Shown: positions 39,264 through 47,632 of the stretch, piece by piece
Position numbering within the stretch: position 1 is the stretch's first letter
How the letters are laid out: each line of letters opens with the position of its first letter
From: Buttiauxella gaviniae
GTDB lineage: Bacteria; Pseudomonadota; Gammaproteobacteria; Enterobacterales; Enterobacteriaceae
Direction of reading: 5' to 3'
Assembly: GCF_040786275.1 (NCBI RefSeq)
Contig: NZ_JBFMVT010000002.1
Location: 1,426,001 to 1,490,000 of the forward strand
Length of the DNA stretch: 64,000 bases
Program-made: the position numbers and the translations under genes
The notes under the pieces: model-generated
The model's database searches: none
What the model saw: only the letters and a program-made list of their open reading frames with translations
Told to the model about the DNA's origin: nothing

Positions 39264-40610
39264 ATGCTGGATAAAATTGTCATCGCTAACCGTGGCGAGA
39301 TTGCTCTGCGTATTCTTCGTGCCTGTAAAGAGCTGGGCATCAAGACTGTCGCTGTGCACTCCACTGCGGATCGCGATCTAAAACACGTATTGCTGGCGGA
39401 TGAAACCGTATGTATCGGCCCGGCTCCATCCGTGAAAAGCTATCTGAATATCCCGGCAATCATCTCTGCGGCAGAAATTACTGGTGCAGTAGCGATTCAC
39501 CCGGGTTATGGCTTCTTGTCTGAAAACGCCAACTTTGCTGAGCAAGTTGAGCGTTCAGGCTTTATCTTCATTGGCCCGCGCGCTGAAACTATTCGTCTGA
39601 TGGGCGATAAAGTTTCTGCGATCAATGCGATGAAGAAAGCTGGCGTACCTTGTGTACCAGGTTCTGACGGCCCGCTGAATGACGATATGGATAAAAACCG
39701 TGCCCATGCTAAACGCATTGGCTACCCGGTGATTATCAAAGCGTCCGGCGGCGGCGGCGGTCGTGGTATGCGCGTTGTACGTAGCGATGCCGACCTGGAA
39801 CAATCCATTAATATGACCCGTGCGGAAGCAAAAGCTGCTTTCAACAACGACATGGTCTATATGGAGAAGTACCTGGAAAACCCACGCCACATCGAGATTC
39901 AAGTTCTTGCTGATGGCCAGGGTAACGCGATTTATCTGGCTGAACGTGACTGCTCTATGCAGCGTCGTCACCAGAAAGTTGTTGAAGAAGCGCCAGCGCC
40001 AGGCATCACGCCTGAACTGCGTAAATTCATCGGTGAGCGCTGCTCCAAAGCGTGTATCGACATCAACTATCGCGGTGCTGGTACCTTTGAGTTCCTGTTC
40101 GAAAACGGTGAGTTCTACTTTATCGAGATGAACACCCGTATTCAGGTTGAGCATCCGGTAACAGAAATGATTACCGGTGTTGATCTGATTAAAGAACAAC
40201 TGCGCATTGCAGCTGGGCAGCCAATGTCTATTAAGCAAGAAGATGTTCAGGTTCGCGGTCATGCGGTTGAATGCCGTATTAACGCCGAAGATCCGAATAC
40301 CTTCCTGCCAAGCCCGGGCAAAATTACTCGTTGCCACGTGCCGGGTGGTTTTGGTGTACGTTGGGAATCGCATATCTATTCCGGCTACACTGTTCCTCCG
40401 TACTACGACTCAATGATCGCGAAGCTTATCTGTTACGGTGAAACCCGCGAAGTTGCGATTGCTCGTATGAAGAATGCTCTGGCTGAGCTGATCATCGATG
40501 GCATTAAAACCAACGTTGATTTGCAAACGCGCATCATGAACGATGAAAACTTCCAGCACGGTGGAACAAACATCCACTACCTGGAGAAGAAACTGGGTCT
40601 TCAGGACTAA
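39264..40610 (+). CDS. accC: Biotin carboxylase subunit of acetyl-CoA carboxylase
   Basis: The 448-residue enzyme (E. coli 449) carboxylates the biotin of AccB using ATP and bicarbonate. It has the ATP-grasp fold with the glycine-rich lid [14 protein letters not shown] (about 159-172), the [18 protein letters not shown] segment and the [14 protein letters not shown] active-site motif. The ATG at 39264 gives the conserved [14 protein letters not shown] start. A strong terminator follows. Confidence 0.98.
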   Translation: MLDKIVIANRGEIALRILRACKELGIKTVAVHSTADRDLKHVLLADETVCIGPAPSVKSYLNIPAIISAAEITGAVAIHPGYGFLSENANFAEQVERSGFIFIGPRAETIRLMGDKVSAINAMKKAGVPCVPGSDGPLNDDMDKNRAHAKRIGYPVIIKASGGGGGRGMRVVRSDADLEQSINMTRAEAKAAFNNDMVYMEKYLENPRHIEIQVLADGQGNAIYLAERDCSMQRRHQKVVEEAPAPGITPELRKFIGERCSKACIDINYRGAGTFEFLFENGEFYFIEMNTRIQVEHPVTEMITGVDLIKEQLRIAAGQPMSIKQEDVQVRGHAVECRINAEDPNTFLPSPGKITRCHVPGGFGVRWESHIYSGYTVPPYYDSMIAKLICYGETREVAIARMKNALAELIIDGIKTNVDLQTRIMNDENFQHGGTNIHYLEKKLGLQD

Positions 40611-40630
40611 GTTCTCTCAGGTTTTCAGCT

Positions 40631-40663
40631 TAAAAGGCCGGTTTTCCGGCCTTTTTCTTTTTT
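40631..40663 (+). terminator. Terminator of the accBC operon
   Basis: A perfect 9-bp stem AAAGGCCGG / CCGGCCTTT with a TTTT loop and a T-rich tail lies 21 bases after the accC stop. Confidence 0.92.
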
Positions 40664-40723
40664 GATCCCCATCCCGCAGCTATGCGTTACAATCGCCGCT
40701 TTCCGCCAACTCAAGGGATAATA

Positions 40724-40966
40724 ATGGACGCGCGTTTTGTTCAGGCCCATAAAGAAGCCCGCTGGGCGCTTTGGCTGACTCTTTTCTATCTTGCAGCATG
40801 GTTAGTGGCTGCTTACTTACCTGGTAATGAGATCGGCCCAACCGGCCTGCCGCACTGGTTTGAAATGGCATGCCTGCTGGTACCGTTGCTGTTCATTTTG
40901 CTGTGCTGGGCAATGGTTCGGTTTATCTTCCGTGACATTCCTCTGGAGGATGATCATGCAGCTTGA
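40724..40966 (+). CDS. yhdT: Small inner-membrane protein YhdT (DUF997)
   Basis: The 80-residue protein, the E. coli length, has two hydrophobic segments (about 15-35 and 45-68) and ends with the acidic [10 protein letters not shown]. Function is unknown, but it always precedes panF and here overlaps it by 11 bases. The ATG at 40724 gives the conserved MDARFVQAHKEARWAL start. Confidence 0.93.
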   Translation: MDARFVQAHKEARWALWLTLFYLAAWLVAAYLPGNEIGPTGLPHWFEMACLLVPLLFILLCWAMVRFIFRDIPLEDDHAA

Positions 40967-42410
40967 AGTTATATTGCCTCTGGTGGCGTATTTGTTGGTG
41001 GTATTCGGTATTTCAATGTACGCCATGAGGCGCCGCACTACGGGTAATTTCCTCAACGAATATTTCCTTGGCAGCCGTTCAATGGGTGGCTTCGTGTTAG
41101 CGATGACACTCACCGCTACCTACATCAGCGCAAGCTCATTTATTGGTGGGCCAGGGGCGGCATATAAATACGGTCTTGGCTGGGTTCTGCTGGCGATGAT
41201 TCAGCTTCCGGCGGTTTGGTTGTCGCTGGGTATTTTAGGTAAAAAGTTTGCCATTCTTGCCCGTCGCTATAACGCCGTTACCTTGAATGACATGCTGTAT
41301 GCCCGCTATCAAAGCCGTTTACTGGTGTGGCTGGCGAGTGTGAGCCTGCTGGTCGCTTTTGTGGGCGCAATGACCGTCCAGTTTATTGGCGGAGCGCGAC
41401 TGCTGGAAACCGCCGCCGGTATTCCTTACGAAACAGGCCTGTTGATTTTTGGTATCAGTATTGCGCTGTACACCGCATTTGGTGGCTTCCGAGCCAGCGT
41501 TCTCAACGATGCCATGCAGGGAATGGTGATGTTAATCGGCACGATTTTGCTGCTGGTTGGCATCGTTCATGCTGCGGGTGGTTTGCATAGCGCGGTTGAT
41601 AAACTTCAGCATATCGATCCTAAACTGGTTTCGCCGCAGGGTGCGGATAACATTCTGTCTCCGACGTTTATGACTTCATTCTGGGTGCTGGTCTGCTTTG
41701 GGGTGATTGGTTTGCCTCATACCGCAGTGCGTTGTATCTCGTATAAAGATAGCAAAGCCGTACACCGCGGAATTATTCTCGGCACGATTGTGGTCGCTAT
41801 TCTGATGCTAGGTATGCACCTGGCGGGAGCATTAGGCCGCGCGGTTATCCCTGATCTGAAAGTCCCTGATTTGGTTATTCCAACATTAATGGTCACCGTT
41901 TTACCGCCGGTCGCGGCGGGCATTTTCCTCGCCGCCCCGATGGCCGCCATTATGTCGACAATCAACGCCCAATTGCTGCAATCTTCAGCTACGATCGTCA
42001 AAGATCTTTATCTGAATATGCGTCCGGAACAGATCCACAATGAAAAGCGTCTGAAGAGGATGTCATCCGTGATCACCCTGGTGCTGGGGGCATTATTGCT
42101 GCTCGCGGCCTGGCGCCCACCGGAAATGATTATCTGGCTGAATTTACTGGCGTTTGGTGGGCTTGAAGCCGTGTTCCTGTGGCCGTTGGTGTTGGGCCTG
42201 TATTGGGAACGCGCCAATGCTGCCGGGGCGCTGAGTGCAATGATTGTCGGTGGTGGACTGTATGCGGTGCTGGCGAGTTTCAAACTCCAGCCACTAGACT
42301 TCCACCCTATCGTACCGTCGCTATTACTAAGTTTGCTGGCGTTCCTGGTGGGCAACCGTTTTGGTCAGCCGCTTCCTGTTCCAGCACTCGTTTCAACTAC
42401 TGATAAATAA
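40956..42410 (+). CDS. panF: Sodium/pantothenate symporter
   Basis: The 484-residue sodium-solute symporter family protein (E. coli 483) imports pantothenate, the coenzyme A precursor. About 13 membrane segments are visible, with conserved [20 protein letters not shown] near the N-terminus and [11 protein letters not shown]. The ATG at 40956 has TGGAGG upstream inside yhdT. prmA follows after 11 bases, so yhdT-panF-prmA is one unit. Confidence 0.97.
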   Translation: MQLEVILPLVAYLLVVFGISMYAMRRRTTGNFLNEYFLGSRSMGGFVLAMTLTATYISASSFIGGPGAAYKYGLGWVLLAMIQLPAVWLSLGILGKKFAILARRYNAVTLNDMLYARYQSRLLVWLASVSLLVAFVGAMTVQFIGGARLLETAAGIPYETGLLIFGISIALYTAFGGFRASVLNDAMQGMVMLIGTILLLVGIVHAAGGLHSAVDKLQHIDPKLVSPQGADNILSPTFMTSFWVLVCFGVIGLPHTAVRCISYKDSKAVHRGIILGTIVVAILMLGMHLAGALGRAVIPDLKVPDLVIPTLMVTVLPPVAAGIFLAAPMAAIMSTINAQLLQSSATIVKDLYLNMRPEQIHNEKRLKRMSSVITLVLGALLLLAAWRPPEMIIWLNLLAFGGLEAVFLWPLVLGLYWERANAAGALSAMIVGGGLYAVLASFKLQPLDFHPIVPSLLLSLLAFLVGNRFGQPLPVPALVSTTDK

Positions 42411-42421
42411 AGAGTTTCGCT

Positions 42422-43303
42422 ATGCCATGGATTCAACTGAAAATTAATACTACCGGTGGGAGCGCTGAAGAGCTCGGCGATGCACTGATCGAAAGCGGTG
42501 CGGTTTCCGTTACCTTTCAGGACACCCATGACACACCGGTATTCGAGCCGCTGCCAGGCGAAACCCGTTTATGGGGCGATACCGATGTCATTGGACTGTA
42601 TGACGCTGAAACGGATATGAAAGAAGTCGTGGCAATTCTCGAAAACTGCCCACTGCTCAGCGTCGGTTTCCACCATAGAATTGAACAGCTTGAAGACAAA
42701 GACTGGGAACGTGAATGGATGGACAACTTCCACCCAATGCGCTTTGGTCAACGTTTGTGGATCTGCCCAAGCTGGCGTGATGTTCCGGATGAAAACGCCG
42801 TAAACGTGATGCTTGACCCGGGCCTTGCATTTGGTACCGGCACTCACCCAACTACTTCGCTGTGCCTGGAATGGCTTGATGGCCTGGATCTGGCTGGCAA
42901 AACGGTAATTGATTTCGGCTGCGGCTCCGGCATTCTCGCGATTGCCGCACTGAAATTGGGCGCAGCCAAAGCGATTGGTATTGATATCGATCCACAAGCG
43001 ATTCAGGCCAGCCGTGATAACGCGCAGCGCAATGGCGTTTCCGATCGCCTTGAACTCTATTTACCAAAAGACCAGCCAGAAGCCATGAGCGCCGATGTTG
43101 TCGTCGCTAACATCCTTGCAGGCCCATTACGTGAACTCGCGCCGTTAATCAGCGTGCTGCCTGTACAGGGCGGTTTCCTGGGGCTTTCTGGTGTACTGGC
43201 AAGCCAGGCTGAAAGTGTTTGTGAGGCGTATCAGGATAAATTTACTCTCGACCCTGTCGCTGAAAAAGAAGAATGGTGCCGTATTACCGGTCATAAACGT
43301 TAA
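42422..43303 (+). CDS. prmA: Ribosomal protein L11 methyltransferase
   Basis: The 293-residue enzyme (E. coli length) methylates lysines and the N-terminus of L11. An N-terminal L11-binding domain (1-55) precedes a linker helix and a class I SAM-dependent domain with [20 protein letters not shown] (about 161-180). The preceding [15 protein letters not shown] is characteristic of PrmA. A hairpin follows the stop. Confidence 0.97.
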   Translation: MPWIQLKINTTGGSAEELGDALIESGAVSVTFQDTHDTPVFEPLPGETRLWGDTDVIGLYDAETDMKEVVAILENCPLLSVGFHHRIEQLEDKDWEREWMDNFHPMRFGQRLWICPSWRDVPDENAVNVMLDPGLAFGTGTHPTTSLCLEWLDGLDLAGKTVIDFGCGSGILAIAALKLGAAKAIGIDIDPQAIQASRDNAQRNGVSDRLELYLPKDQPEAMSADVVVANILAGPLRELAPLISVLPVQGGFLGLSGVLASQAESVCEAYQDKFTLDPVAEKEEWCRITGHKR

Positions 43304-43317
43304 TCCCACCGTCTAAA

Positions 43318-43343
43318 ACAACATGGCCTTCGGGCCATGTTGT
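43318..43343 (+). terminator. Hairpin downstream of prmA
   Basis: A perfect 11-bp stem ACAACATGGCC / GGCCATGTTGT with a stable TTCG tetraloop lies 14 bases after the prmA stop. There is no immediate U tract (TTTTT occurs 16 bases later), so it may be a moderate terminator. Confidence 0.6.
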
Positions 43344-43649
43344 CGCTGAATAAAACCCTTTTTACCCCACATTTCATTCCGTTCCCTTTACGGAAAACGC
43401 CTCTCTTTTCACTCGGCAAAATGGGATGCAGCTCTCAGAAAAACACTAAAATAGGTGAACAAAACAGCAATTTATCTGGCGCTTACTGCTTATTTTGCGG
43501 TTAATTGCTGTCAAATTTCACTAAAAACCAATAGAGCAAATATTAACCAAAAACAGGTAACTAAATGAAAATTAATATAAATAATTTTCATTTTATTCTC
43601 TGGATAATGATTCATTGATCTACAACATCTGATTGTTCAAAGTTTGTCC

Positions 43650-43678
43650 TTTCATCTCGTGTAAAAAATGCGTAATAT
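43650..43678 (+). promoter_or_regulatory. dusB-fis promoter
   Basis: TTTCAT (43650-43655) and TAATAT (43673-43678) are 17 bases apart, followed by a GC-rich discriminator ACGCCGCC, typical of ppGpp- and growth-rate-controlled promoters. The same elements mark the E. coli fis promoter. The AT-rich 43440-43640 just upstream should hold the Fis autoregulatory sites known there; I did not resolve individual sites. Nothing else is seen in 43344-43640. Confidence 0.8.
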
Positions 43679-43716
43679 ACGCCGCCTTGCAGGTATGAAT
43701 GGTCATTTCTTAACTC

Positions 43717-44682
43717 ATGCACATCGGACACCACCAGCTCAGAAATCGACTAATCGCAGCACCTATGGCTGGTATCACTGACAGACCATTCAGGACGCTG
43801 TGTTACGAAATGGGAGCCGGGTTAACCGTTTCCGAGATGATGTCCTCTAACCCTGAAGTTTGGGCGAGTGATAAATCACGTTTACGAATGGTGCACGTGA
43901 ATGAACCAGGTATCCGCACCGTGCAAATCGCCGGGAGCGATCCTGATGAGATGGCAGAGGCCGCACGCATTAACGTGGCTAATGGCGCCCAGATTATTGA
44001 TATCAATATGGGATGCCCGGCTAAGAAAGTGAATCGTAAACTGGCGGGCTCCGCTCTGCTGCAATACCCAAGCCTGGTGAAGTCTATCCTGACGACGGTC
44101 ATTAACGCAGTTGACGTACCCGTTACGTTGAAGATTCGCACAGGCTGGGATACGGCGCACCGTAACTGTGAAGAGATTGCCCAACTGGCTGAAGACTGTG
44201 GCATTCAGGCTCTGACAATTCATGGACGCACACGCGCCTGTTTATTTCAGGGTGATGCTGAATACGACAGCATTCGGGCAGTTAAGCAGAAAGTTTCCAT
44301 TCCGGTAATCGCGAATGGTGACATTACTGACCCGCTTAAAGCCAGAGCTGTGCTTGACTATACAGGGGCTGATGCTCTGATGATAGGACGTGCAGCTCAG
44401 GGAAGACCCTGGATCTTTCGGGAAATCCAGTATTATCTGGACACTGGAGAGTTGCTTCCTCCACTGCCTCTGGCAGAGGTGAAGCGCTTACTTTGTGGAC
44501 ACATTCGGGAACTTCATGGTTTTTATGGCCATGCAAAGGGATACCGAATTGCTCGCAAACACGTTTCCTGGTACTTACAGGAACACGCTCCAAATGACCA
44601 GTTTCGGCGCACATTCAACGCCATTGAGGATGCAAGCGAACAGCTTGAGGCGTTGGAGGCATACTTCGAAAATCTTGCGTAA
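43717..44682 (+). CDS. dusB: tRNA-dihydrouridine synthase B
   Basis: The 321-residue flavoenzyme (E. coli length) reduces a uridine in the tRNA D-loop. The TIM-barrel FMN domain has [12 protein letters not shown] (residues 15-26), the active-site C100 in [13 protein letters not shown] and HGRTRACLF, and the C-terminal helical domain binds tRNA. It is the first gene of the dusB-fis operon; fis starts 25 bases after its stop, and dusB translation is known to enhance fis expression in E. coli. Confidence 0.97.
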   Translation: MHIGHHQLRNRLIAAPMAGITDRPFRTLCYEMGAGLTVSEMMSSNPEVWASDKSRLRMVHVNEPGIRTVQIAGSDPDEMAEAARINVANGAQIIDINMGCPAKKVNRKLAGSALLQYPSLVKSILTTVINAVDVPVTLKIRTGWDTAHRNCEEIAQLAEDCGIQALTIHGRTRACLFQGDAEYDSIRAVKQKVSIPVIANGDITDPLKARAVLDYTGADALMIGRAAQGRPWIFREIQYYLDTGELLPPLPLAEVKRLLCGHIRELHGFYGHAKGYRIARKHVSWYLQEHAPNDQFRRTFNAIEDASEQLEALEAYFENLA

Positions 44683-44707
44683 TTAGAAATAAAGAGCTGA
44701 CAGAACT

Positions 44708-45004
44708 ATGTTCGAACAACGCGTAAATTCTGACGTACTAACCGTTTCCACCGTTAACTCACAGGATCAGGTTACCCAAAAACCTCTGCGTGACTCCGTG
44801 AAACAGGCACTGAAGAACTATTTTGCTCAACTGAATGGTCAAGATGTTAATGATCTGTATGAGCTGGTATTGGCTGAAGTAGAGCAGCCATTGTTGGACA
44901 TGGTGATGCAATACACCCGTGGCAACCAAACCCGCGCTGCCCTGATGATGGGCATCAACCGTGGCACGCTGCGTAAGAAATTGAAAAAATACGGCATGAA
45001 CTGA
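44708..45004 (+). CDS. fis: Nucleoid protein and transcription regulator Fis
   Basis: The 98-residue protein appears identical to E. coli Fis. The N-terminal beta-hairpin arms stimulate Hin/Gin recombinases, and the C-terminal helix-turn-helix (about 74-95, [22 protein letters not shown]) binds and bends DNA. It is abundant in early growth and activates rRNA operons, one of which lies 10 kb downstream. A strong terminator follows. Confidence 0.99.
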
Positions 45005-45028
45005 TATTAATCAGTTAAGTTGTTGTTT

Positions 45029-45066
45029 AAAAAGGCGCTACTCGGCATGGGGAAGCGCCTTTTTTA
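45029..45066 (+). terminator. Terminator of dusB-fis
   Basis: A stem AAGGCGCT / AGCGCCTT with a 14-base loop is followed by a run of Ts; it begins 25 bases after the fis stop. Confidence 0.9.
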
Positions 45067-45143
45067 ATATTCGTGATACATCAGGTGAGAAACTAACTTC
45101 CGAATAAAGACGATCGATTGAAAAGAGCATGCATCCGTAAAAC

Positions 45144-45467
45144 TTAATCGGTATGCGCATGTTCAGCTTGTACTAGTGCCCGGAGCTGCTCCTGCATATA
45201 CGAAGAAAAGTATTCAGGATTTTTAATAAGAACACGTTCGCCGGAGTCGATTTTTTCAGCCCACCCAGCCACTTTTTTTGTGAATTCAATATTCCATCCT
45301 TCCTTAGTAGCCCGCGCTGTAACATCTTCTGCACTAGCAGGTACACCTAGCGCTTTCAGGTACTTAAATATTCCCTTAGCTGTACTCTCATCCATAGAAT
45401 GTGGCGTTGATGCAGATGTGTTCATACCGCCAATATAATCCAATGCTTTTTCAATGACAGCTGGCAT
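45144..45467 (-). CDS. YoaC-like small protein (DUF1889)
   Basis: The 107-residue protein starts MPAVIEKALDYIGGM and contains STAKGIFKYLKALGVPAS and KNPEYFSSYMQEQLRALV, closely matching my recollection of E. coli YoaC (99 aa, DUF1889), a helical protein of unknown function. No signal peptide or membrane segment is visible. In E. coli yoaC lies elsewhere, and the interval between fis and yhdV holds yhdJ and acrSEF instead, so this is a lineage-specific placement or a second copy. The coding strand is opposite to both neighbours and the surrounding DNA is AT-rich. Confidence 0.75.
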   Translation of the reverse strand: MPAVIEKALDYIGGMNTSASTPHSMDESTAKGIFKYLKALGVPASAEDVTARATKEGWNIEFTKKVAGWAEKIDSGERVLIKNPEYFSSYMQEQLRALVQAEHAHTD

Positions 45468-45825
45468 ATTCTTATCCTTAAATTAACCATGTATTAAACG
45501 AGTCTGTAGCATGCATCGACGCTTACCAGTTAACCATATGGCTTGAATGGTTACTACTCTTGGTCATGCACGCTTTTTTATAGTTGTGACACGGCTCGGT
45601 TATCTGAAAATGCGTCACTTCACTTTCTCTCCACACTCCTTTGCCCTTTGTTCACTTTTCTCCACTTTGTTTACACAGCACATGAATTGCAATTATTCCT
45701 CTCTCCTCTTAATCCACCCCCCGGTGATAAAATCAGCTTATTCACACCGGAACAGGTTTTAAGGTACCTCTTTACTTTAATACACGAGTTATCCCTGACC
45801 GGAGTTTGCGTTAACGAGGTTCCAA
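45468..45825. other. AT- and pyrimidine-rich intergenic region before yhdV
   Basis: I see no gene here. The plus strand is strongly pyrimidine-rich from about 45603 to 45720, with repeated CTTTCTC and CACTTT-like segments. The yhdV promoter should lie toward the right end but I could not define it. Confidence 0.5.
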
Positions 45826-46047
45826 ATGAAAAAGCTTATTGCCGCTGCGTTGCTTTCTACACTTCTGGCTGGCTGTGCAACCAATTCACCTTGCGTTCCA
45901 GTCTATGATGACCAGGGTCGTTTGGTGCACACCAATACCTGTATGAAAGGCACTACTCAGGATAACTGGGAAACCGCAGGCGCTATTGCCGGTGGGGCCG
46001 CTGCCATTGCGGGTTTAACCTTGGGTATCGTTGCTTTAACTAAATAA
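45826..46047 (+). CDS. yhdV: Outer-membrane lipoprotein YhdV
   Basis: The 73-residue protein (E. coli length) has a lipoprotein signal with lipobox LAGC and acylated C17. A glycine- and alanine-rich hydrophobic segment (AGAIAGGAAAIAGLTLGIVAL) forms the C-terminal third, reminiscent of glycine-zipper lipoproteins. Function is unknown. It precedes the yhdWXYZ transporter as in E. coli and ends in a strong terminator. Confidence 0.94.
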   Translation: MKKLIAAALLSTLLAGCATNSPCVPVYDDQGRLVHTNTCMKGTTQDNWETAGAIAGGAAAIAGLTLGIVALTK

Positions 46048-46063
46048 GTACCACCACTTTGAA

Positions 46064-46096
46064 AAAGCGCGCCCTTATGAGGCGCGCTTTTTTATT
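46064..46096 (+). terminator. Terminator of yhdV
   Basis: A perfect 10-bp stem AAAGCGCGCC / GGCGCGCTTT with a 7-base loop and T-rich tail starts 17 bases after the stop. Confidence 0.93.
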
Positions 46097-46237
46097 TGAT
46101 GCGCGAAAGGAGTTTGTTTGCATCATTTGAGTGCAACCTCCTTGAAACCAACAAAATTTTAGCGTGAAACAAATCACTCCATTCTTTCTACGTTTGTTTT
46201 ATTGCAGCAGTAGTCGTGATCACTTTCACATTCCAAT

Positions 46238-46252
46238 CTGAATAGTATTCAG
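46238..46252. repeat. Perfect 15-base palindrome upstream of yhdW
   Basis: CTGAATAGTATTCAG is a perfect inverted repeat around a single central base, about 220 bases before the predicted yhdW transcription start. It has the look of a dimeric repressor or activator site; the binding protein is not known. Confidence 0.55.
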
Positions 46253-46293
46253 GCTAATTTTCCCCCACGAAATTACTTCTTTTAACATGATCA

Positions 46294-46340
46294 AAAACTG
46301 AAACTTTTTTGCGCTGAAATGTGGCGTAGGTTTCAGTTTT
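46294..46340. repeat. 11-base inverted repeat with 25-base spacer upstream of yhdW
   Basis: AAAACTGAAAC (46294-46304) and GTTTCAGTTTT (46330-46340) are perfect complements. The right arm touches the predicted NtrC site at 46340-46356. Confidence 0.6.
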
Positions 46341-46356
46341 GCACCTTTGCGGGGCG
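46340..46356 (+). promoter_or_regulatory. Predicted NtrC-binding site for yhdWXYZ
   Basis: TGCACCTTTGCGGGGCG fits the NtrC consensus TGCACC-N5-GGTGCA with two mismatches in the right half. It centres about 108 bases before the predicted sigma-54 start, a normal enhancer distance. A second half site GGTGCA lies at 46402-46407. E. coli yhdWXYZ is recalled as part of the nitrogen-limitation regulon. Confidence 0.65.
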
Positions 46357-46429
46357 CTGAGAGCCATTTTTACTGTCTACACTCTGCTTACTGTGACGAG
46401 AGGTGCACGCACACTGTCTCTCGCAATCT

Positions 46430-46445
46430 TGGCACTCCGTTTGCT
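46430..46445 (+). promoter_or_regulatory. Sigma-54 promoter for yhdWXYZ
   Basis: TGGCACTCCGTTTGCT has GG and GC exactly 10 bases apart and matches the sigma-54 consensus TGGCACG-N4-TTGCW at every position but one. Transcription would start near 46456, giving a leader of about 80 bases before yhdW. Confidence 0.8.
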
Positions 46446-46536
46446 TTAACCAGACAGGCAGATGCCGCAGACAGGAAAAACGGCGCCACTCGGACGCCAA
46501 CACTTATAACGATAATTTCGCCACACAGGATGCATT

Positions 46537-47562
46537 ATGAAAAAGACATTGATCTCCACTCTGGTCGCTGCCGGTGCATTATTCGCGGTTGTAAACCAGG
46601 CTCATGCTGGCACTACATTTGACGCGGTTAAAAAGAAAGGCTTCGTGCAATGCGGGATAAGTGATGGCTTGCCTGGTTTTTCTTATGCCGATGCAAACGG
46701 CAAATTTACCGGTATTGATGTGGATGTTTGCCGCGGCGTCGCTGCTGCGGTATTTGGGGATGCCTCGAAAGTTAAATATACACCCCTGACAGCGAAAGAG
46801 CGTTTTACCGCACTTCAATCCGGTGAAGTGGACATTCTGTCGCGTAATACCACATGGACATCTTCACGCGATGCCGGTATGGGTATGGTGTTTACCGGCG
46901 TCACATATTATGACGGTATCGGCTTCCTGACGCACAATAAAGCAGATTTGAAGAGTGCTAAGGAACTGGATGGCGCAACGGTTTGTATTCAGGCGGGTAC
47001 GGATACTGAGTTGAACGTGGCTGACTACTTCAAAGCAAACAATATGAAATACACGCCGGTAACCTTTGATCGTTCCGATGAATCTGCCAAAGCACTCGAA
47101 TCTGGGCGCTGCGATACCCTCGCCTCGGATCAGTCTCAGCTCTATGCCCTGCGCATTAAACTAAGCAAACCAGATGAATGGATTGTTCTGCCGGAAGTCA
47201 TCTCGAAAGAGCCTCTGGGGCCGGTCGTTCGCCGTGGTGATGAGGAATGGTTCTCCATCGTGCGTTGGACGCTGTTCGCTATGCTGAATGCCGAAGAGAT
47301 GGGGGTGGACTCGAAAAACGTTGATCAGATGGCGGCCAATCCAACAACGCCTGATATGGGCCACCTGTTAGGGAAAGAGGGTGATTTTGGTAAAGATCTA
47401 AAACTTGATAATAAATGGGCTTACAACATCGTCAAACAAGTCGGTAACTATGCTGAAATCTTCGAACATAACGTTGGATCCGAAAGTCCTTTGAAGATCA
47501 AACGTGGGCAAAATAATCTGTGGAACAAAGGCGGGATCCAATACGCACCACCGGTTCGCTAA
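46537..47562 (+). CDS. yhdW: Amino acid ABC transporter, periplasmic binding protein
   Basis: The 341-residue protein (E. coli YhdW length) captures amino acids for the YhdXYZ importer. A Sec signal peptide (MKKTLISTLVAAGALFAVV, cleavage near AHA-GTT) leads into a type II binding-protein fold of the family-3 class, with FTGIDVDVCRGVAAAVFGD and DILSRNTTWTSSRD. The closest characterised relatives are the general L-amino acid AapJ proteins. It is the first gene of yhdWXYZ, behind a sigma-54 promoter. E. coli yhdW is sometimes annotated as a pseudogene; here the frame is intact. Confidence 0.95.
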   Translation: MKKTLISTLVAAGALFAVVNQAHAGTTFDAVKKKGFVQCGISDGLPGFSYADANGKFTGIDVDVCRGVAAAVFGDASKVKYTPLTAKERFTALQSGEVDILSRNTTWTSSRDAGMGMVFTGVTYYDGIGFLTHNKADLKSAKELDGATVCIQAGTDTELNVADYFKANNMKYTPVTFDRSDESAKALESGRCDTLASDQSQLYALRIKLSKPDEWIVLPEVISKEPLGPVVRRGDEEWFSIVRWTLFAMLNAEEMGVDSKNVDQMAANPTTPDMGHLLGKEGDFGKDLKLDNKWAYNIVKQVGNYAEIFEHNVGSESPLKIKRGQNNLWNKGGIQYAPPVR

Positions 47563-47578
47563 GCGATACATCAGAAAT

Positions 47579-47600
47579 GGGCACTACTGCGGTAGTGCCC
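47579..47600 (+). terminator. Intra-operon hairpin between yhdW and yhdX
   Basis: A perfect 9-bp stem GGGCACTAC / GTAGTGCCC with a 4-base loop sits in the 70-base gap after yhdW. There is no U tract. It probably protects the upstream binding-protein mRNA and lowers distal expression. Confidence 0.6.
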
Positions 47601-47632
47601 AGGGTTAGAGTTTATATTACTGAGGTTCGCTT

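Noticed and set aside
39555-40373. Open frame of 272 codons antisense to accC
   Set aside because: accC is nearly invariant across enterobacteria and fully accounts for the coding signal; the antisense product resembles no family I know.
45543-45908. Open frame of 121 codons running into yhdV
   Set aside because: It overlaps the lipoprotein gene in another frame, lies in a low-complexity pyrimidine tract, and lacks a ribosome site.
46347-46622. Open frame of 91 codons over the yhdW promoter
   Set aside because: It would cover the NtrC and sigma-54 elements and run into yhdW in another frame, so it is not credible as a gene.
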